Assembly: GCA_036389335.1 (NCBI GenBank)
Contig: DASVQC010000062.1
Span: 17,965 to 81,964, forward strand
Direction of reading: 5' to 3'
From: JAIVGV01 sp036389335
Lineage (GTDB): Bacteria > Acidobacteriota > Blastocatellia > Pyrinomonadales > Pyrinomonadaceae
Length of the DNA stretch: 64,000 nucleotides
The position numbers and the translations under genes are program-made. Below the pieces are notes generated by a model that did no database searches, was not told the origin of the DNA, and saw nothing but the letters and a program-made list of their open reading frames with translations. Below are positions 60,950 through 64,000 of this stretch, one piece after another (within the stretch, counting starts at the first letter, position 1; each line of letters opens with the position of its first letter).

Positions 60950-60967
60950 CCTTAAATCTGTGTTAAC
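60950..60967 (-). promoter_or_regulatory. possible Pho-box-like element upstream of pstS
   Basis: On the minus strand GTTAACACAGATTTAAGG contains two TTAA cores 11 bp apart, about 80-100 bp before the pstS start. PhoB-family sites are direct repeats at 11-bp spacing, and TTAA-containing half-sites occur in some phyla. The match is weak and by eye. Confidence 0.25.
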
Positions 60968-61027
60968 TGCGGGCGTGAGGATTTAGAGCCCCTAACGAAA
61001 CCGGCGTAACTGAAAACCGACGCCACT

Positions 61028-61096
61028 GTAGGGGCGGGGCTTGTCCCCGCCCGTCTCCCCTGCGCGACCGGGCGGGCAGGGGAGACGGGCTCCTAC
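61028..61096 (-). terminator. GC-rich hairpin R18 between the VOC gene and pstS
   Basis: GCCCGTCTCCCCTGC (61049-61063) pairs exactly with GCAGGGGAGACGGGC (61076-61090); outer GTAGG and CCTAC also pair. The left part repeats the GGGGCGGGGCTTGTCCCCGC motif seen at 38.74 kb. It lies 45 bp past the end of the VOC gene on the minus strand and upstream of pstS. Confidence 0.72.
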
Positions 61097-61140
61097 ATCA
61101 TGACGCGCGTCGTCGGGTGCTGCCCCGACTTAATTACGGC

Positions 61141-61623
61141 TTACGCGGCGAGCCGCTCCTGTCTGAGCCTCAACATCGCGGCGTAGTTCTGCGTCGTCAT
61201 GACATCAAGGTAGCGCCGGGCCATCTCGGGCGGCAGCACTTCCAGCAGCAGGCGATCCTCGACCCAGAACTCGATCACGTCGAACGCGCCGCCGCGCTCG
61301 AACGTCCCCGACCGCCAGCCCTCGCGCGCGGCGATCTCCTTGACCCGCGCCTCGCCGAGCGGCACCGAGATCGCCGCGTGCGTCGCCGTGAAGGGCGAGG
61401 CCCCGGCGTTCGCCTTCGACTGCGCCTCTGCGTCGCCCTCGCCGGGCATGATCTCCGTCCCGAGCGGCGTGACCTCGATGGCCGTGCCGTGCCCGTCGTC
61501 GGCGATGACGATGTAGCCGCCCGGCACGGGCGGGAAGGGCAGCGCCTCGGTCTGCCACAGCTCTGCGATGACATCGGCGACGTGGCGCGGGTCTTTAGCC
61601 GCGACCGAAATGTGGTGAATCAT
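61141..61623 (-). CDS. VOC/glyoxalase-superfamily-like protein
   Basis: The 160-residue protein starts MIHHISVAAKDPRHVADVIA, typical of the first beta-alpha unit of vicinal-oxygen-chelate proteins. It continues with GGYIVIADDGHGTAIEVTPL and, in the second half, FDVIEFWVEDRLLLEVLPPE, which can supply metal ligands (His3, Glu in each half). The family includes glyoxalases, dioxygenases and resistance proteins, so no reaction is assigned. ATG 61623 has GAGGAGGAG just upstream. The gene is flanked by word-hairpins on both sides, so it is probably a separate transcript from the phosphate genes. Confidence 0.72.
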   Translation of the reverse strand: MIHHISVAAKDPRHVADVIAELWQTEALPFPPVPGGYIVIADDGHGTAIEVTPLGTEIMPGEGDAEAQSKANAGASPFTATHAAISVPLGEARVKEIAAREGWRSGTFERGGAFDVIEFWVEDRLLLEVLPPEMARRYLDVMTTQNYAAMLRLRQERLAA

Positions 61624-61744
61624 GATCTCCTCCTCACGAGACGTTTACTGATCCGGCCCCCGCTCGCGGGCGCTCAACCATAAACGCGGAGAATCCCCGC
61701 CGGAGGGATCACCGACGCAAAAAAAATGGCGCAGGCATCGGAGG

Positions 61745-61938
61745 GGATGAACTGAAAGGATGAGGGATGAAGTTGAAGAGGACGTGGGGAGTAGGAGACG
61801 CGGGGACGCGGGGAAGGAAAGACTGTGCGTTAAGTCTCTCTATCACCTCGCCCCTACCCGCTCGTCGCCGTGTCGCCGCGTCTCCGCGTCTCCCTATCTT
61901 CTTTCATCCCTCATCCCTCATCCCTCATCCTTCTCATC
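61745..61938. repeat. long heptad/octad inverted repeat R14 containing a stop codon
   Basis: Left arm (61745-61818): GGATGAGGGATGAAG and later GAGACGCGGGGACGCGGGGA. Right arm (61862-61938): CGCGTCTCCGCGTCTCC and later four CATCCCT words. Two different word types (GATGAGG, 7 bp; GACGCGGG, 8 bp) are nested. The right arm codes the last residues (DEKDEG) and TGA stop of the phosphoesterase gene. It nearly fills the space to the VOC gene. Confidence 0.88.
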
Positions 61939-62598
61939 GGCGGAGGGCTTCTGCGGGGGATCGTAGGCGCGGCGGGCTTTGACGCTGACCAGCTCGTCGG
62001 ACTCGACGACGTAAGCCGTGAGTTCGTAGCCGTAGACGCAGCCGGTGTCGAGACCGAGGGCGCGCCTGCCGCGGCGCGGGGCCTGAGAGGGCCAGTGGCC
62101 GAAGAGGACCGTCTGCCTGCCGTCGTAGACCTCGTACCACGGCGTGCCCTTGCGGCTCTCGCGCTTGCGCCCGAGCGTGCGCAGCTCCGTCAAATCTTCT
62201 ATCGACTGCTCGCTCAGCGCGACGCCGGGCCGCAGTCCGGCGTGCACGACGAGGTGCGAGCCGAGGTCGATCATCGGCGGCAGCGACGCGAGGTAAGCTT
62301 TGTACCGCTCGCGCTCCGGTTTTAATTCCTTGCGCACCTTCTTCTGCGTCTTCTTGAGCTTGTCGGTCTCGCCGAGCCAGTAGCGCAGGAGCGCGCGGTC
62401 GTGGTTGCCGATGACGGCGGAGAAGCGCGCGTCCGTGGAGAAGAGGTCTAACACCTCGCGGTTCTTCTCGCCCTTGACGATGAGATCGCCGACCGCGACG
62501 ACGCGGTCGTCGGCGGTGAGCGCGACCTTGTCGAGCAAGTCCCTCAGCTCGTCATAGCAGCCGTGAATGTCTCCGACGACGATGGTGCGTCGCGCCAT
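61918..62598 (-). CDS. calcineurin-like metallophosphoesterase (ApaH/PrpE-like)
   Basis: The 226-residue protein shows the complete metallophosphoesterase motif set: GDIHGCYDEL, GDLIVKG, IGNHDRALL, VVHAGLRPGV and FGHWPSQ, with DTGCVYGYEL after it. The layout resembles bis(5-prime-nucleosyl)-tetraphosphatases and related Ser/Thr protein phosphatases. It has no signal peptide and should act in the cytoplasm. ATG 62598 has GAGGG 7 nt upstream. The last five residues come from repeat R14. Its position between the PiT and Pst phosphate genes may be chance. Confidence 0.9.
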   Translation of the reverse strand: MARRTIVVGDIHGCYDELRDLLDKVALTADDRVVAVGDLIVKGEKNREVLDLFSTDARFSAVIGNHDRALLRYWLGETDKLKKTQKKVRKELKPERERYKAYLASLPPMIDLGSHLVVHAGLRPGVALSEQSIEDLTELRTLGRKRESRKGTPWYEVYDGRQTVLFGHWPSQAPRRGRRALGLDTGCVYGYELTAYVVESDELVSVKARRAYDPPQKPSADEKDEG

Positions 62599-62642
62599 CT
62601 GTAAACCCTCTCGCCTCGCGTCGAATTTTTTTCGGGGGGGAT

Positions 62643-62695
62643 GCCCGCGGGTAATCATCAGCCCGCGGGCGCCGATCACGCAAATCGTGATCGGC
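62643..62695 (-). terminator. hairpin pair downstream of the PiT transporter gene
   Basis: GCCGATCACG (62671-62680) pairs with CGTGATCGGC (62686-62695), loop CAAAT, next to GCCCGCGGG/CCCGCGGGC (62643-62651 and 62662-62670). On the minus strand the sequence then runs into a C7 and A7 stretch, not a U-tract. It begins 11 bp after the PiT stop. Confidence 0.6.
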
Positions 62696-62705
62696 CTCCG
62701 CGGGG

Positions 62706-63743
62706 TCAGCCGAGCCGGAGGAAGAGGCGGAGGGCGAGGAAAGTCAGGCCGGCGATGGCGGCGGCGATGGGGATCGTCAGAACCCACGCCCAGACGATGC
62801 GGCCCGCCACGCCCCACTTGACGGCGGAGAGGCGGCGCGTCGCGCCGACGCCGACGATGGCCCCCGTGATCGTGTGCGTCGTCGAGACGGGCGTCCCCGT
62901 CAGCGTCACGTAGGCGAGTGTGAGCGCCGCGCCCGTCTCGGCGCAGAAGCCGCCGACGGGTTTGAGCTTCGTGATCTTCGTCCCCATCGTGTGGACGATG
63001 CGCCAGCCGCCCGAGAGCGTGCCGAGCGCGATGGCGGCCTGCGCGGCGATCACGACCCAGAAGGGGATCGGCGGCAGCGCGCCGTTCTCCTCGTAGGAGA
63101 GGTATCCGCCCGCGGCGAGCACCGCCGTCATGATGCCCATCGTCTTCTGCGCGTCGTTGCCGCCGTGGCCGAGCGAGAAGGCAGCCGCCGAGAGGAGCTG
63201 CCCTTTGCGGAACAGCTTATCGACGTGGTGCGGCGTCCAGCGGCGGAAGATCCAACTGACCGCCACCATCATCCCGAAGCCGAGCAGCAGCCCGATGAGC
63301 GGCGAGAGGACGATGAACTTGATCGTGCGGAACAGGTAAGCCGTGTTCAGCACCCCGGCGACGCCCCCGTAGGCGACGATGCCGGCGCCGACGTAGCCGC
63401 CGATGAGCGCGTGCGAACTGGAGGTCGGCAGCGCCAGCCACCACGTGATGAGGTTCCAGATGATGGCGCCGACGAGCGCCGCGAGCAGGACGTAGAGGCG
63501 CAGCCCCGGCTCGACCTTCTCCATGTGCACGCTGTCCCCGATGGCCTTGGCGACGCGCGTGCCGTAGATGGCGAAGGCGATGAAGTTGAAGAAGGCCGCC
63601 CACACCACGGCCACGCCCGGCGAGAGCACGCGCGTCGAGACGACCGTCGCGATGGAGTTCGCCGCGTCGTGGAAGCCGTTGATGTAGTCGAAGACGAGCG
63701 CGAGGGTGATCAGGCAGAGGACGAAGATGAAGCTGGCAGTCAT
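62706..63743 (-). CDS. pit: PiT-family inorganic phosphate transporter
   Basis: The 345-residue protein has about ten membrane helices and both copies of the PiT signature: DYINGFHDAANSIATVVSTR near the N-terminus and FSLGHGGNDAQKTMGIMTAV in the second half. GFCAETGAALTLAYVTLTGT and PVSTTHTITGAIVGVG complete the pattern. It imports metal-phosphate by proton symport, a low-affinity constitutive route beside the high-affinity Pst system. The upstream DUF47 gene is its usual partner. The ATG at 63743 directly follows repeat R15. Confidence 0.95.
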   Translation of the reverse strand: MTASFIFVLCLITLALVFDYINGFHDAANSIATVVSTRVLSPGVAVVWAAFFNFIAFAIYGTRVAKAIGDSVHMEKVEPGLRLYVLLAALVGAIIWNLITWWLALPTSSSHALIGGYVGAGIVAYGGVAGVLNTAYLFRTIKFIVLSPLIGLLLGFGMMVAVSWIFRRWTPHHVDKLFRKGQLLSAAAFSLGHGGNDAQKTMGIMTAVLAAGGYLSYEENGALPPIPFWVVIAAQAAIALGTLSGGWRIVHTMGTKITKLKPVGGFCAETGAALTLAYVTLTGTPVSTTHTITGAIVGVGATRRLSAVKWGVAGRIVWAWVLTIPIAAAIAGLTFLALRLFLRLG

Positions 63744-63744
63744 G

Positions 63745-63839
63745 GTTTAGCTGTTAGCTGTTAGCTGTTAGCGAGAACTTTCGAAGGGATTCGGCGCTGA
63801 ACCGTCCGGCTGAAAGCTGACGGCTGACGGCTGACAGCT
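63745..63839. repeat. heptad inverted repeat R15 (GTTAGCT against GCTGACG words)
   Basis: The left arm (63745-63770) reads TTTAGCTGTTAGCTGTTAGC and on; the right arm (63809-63839) reads CTGAAAGCTGACGGCTGACG and on. The arms differ by A-to-G changes (GCTAAC expected, GCTGAC found), so in RNA the pairs become G-U. The element joins DUF47 and pit and starts 2 bp before the DUF47 stop. Confidence 0.85.
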
Positions 63840-63840
63840 C

Positions 63841-64000
63841 TTACGTGTGCTTGATGATCACGCTCTCGATGATGTTGGCGACGTTCTCGCAGCGGTCGAT
63901 GGCGGCTTCGAGCTTCTCGTAAATCTCTTTCCACTTGAAGACGGTGAGCGGGTCGTTCTGGCTGCGGAACAGCTCGCCGATGGCGGTGTGGTAGATGTCG
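63841..64000 (-). CDS. DUF47/PhoU-like PiT accessory protein (N-terminus beyond window)
   Basis: The last 52 residues are present, ending with TAA at 63841-63843. They read DIYHTAIGELFRSQNDPLTV, followed by FKWKEIYEKLEAAIDRCENV and ANIIESVIIKHT, the conserved C-terminal helices of DUF47 (PhoU-like) proteins. In many bacteria this family is encoded just before a pit gene and probably regulates PiT activity. The stretch is too short to judge completeness, but the frame is open to the right edge. Confidence 0.88.
   Translation of the reverse strand, partial: DIYHTAIGELFRSQNDPLTVFKWKEIYEKLEAAIDRCENVANIIESVIIKHT

Overview
The window is about 70% GC DNA from a Gram-negative-type bacterium that secretes proteins heavily. 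I infer a soil Acidobacteriota, probably Blastocatellia-like. The inference rests on gene content: several secreted M1, M36, S8 and S9 peptidases, S-layer-homology subtilases, a KaiC-like ATPase with a hybrid kinase, a MalT-like ATPase with a BTAD output, and a Thermus-type isocitrate dehydrogenase. No rRNA, tRNA or other phylogenetic marker is present, so the placement is tentative. I see no tRNA, rRNA, CRISPR array, transposase or prophage gene.

Layout. 1-5.1 kb: the start of an unknown exported protein, a SAM methyltransferase, and a secreted M1 peptidase overlapping a DUF6702 gene. 5.3-8.5 kb: a KaiC-like ATPase and hybrid histidine kinase operon. 8.7-24.2 kb: a block for external protein use, holding an M36 metallopeptidase, an S8-SLH subtilase, a parvulin-type foldase lipoprotein, peptide ABC permeases with a divergent binding protein but no ATPases, and a second S8-SLH subtilase with about 26 octapeptide repeats. 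24.5-28.8 kb: a large MalT/AfsR-like regulator and a stand-alone relative of its ATPase domain. 29.5-38.7 kb: two S9 peptidases, a secreted amidohydrolase and a glucose-dehydrogenase-fold protein with a lamin-tail domain. 38.9-47.6 kb: housekeeping and small genes (DUF4097-like protein, ICMT-like protein, slipin with its GntR regulator, purE-orf-purK, TonB-domain protein, DinB, a small acidic protein, isocitrate dehydrogenase). 48-52.8 kb: a 1608-residue multi-PAS/GAF hybrid kinase. 53-64 kb: CarD, then a phosphate region on the minus strand (pstSCAB-phoU-phoB-phoR, and upstream of it a PiT transporter with its DUF47 partner).

The most unusual feature is the intergenic DNA. At least 17 imperfect or perfect inverted repeats separate the genes. 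Many are built from degenerate 7-bp words (GATGAAT, GATGAGG, GTTAGCT, GTGACGG), so that two arms form a long hairpin. Six or so share a second module resembling CTCTGYGCCTCYGYGGTGAATC. In the pst-pho operon almost every gene junction carries one. The words themselves supply stop codons (pstS, phoR, phoB, a phosphatase gene, an S9 gene), and at pstS-pstC they also supply the apparent Shine-Dalgarno, the start codon and part of the PstC N-terminus. I regard this hairpin system and the octapeptide subtilase as the best candidates for something undescribed.
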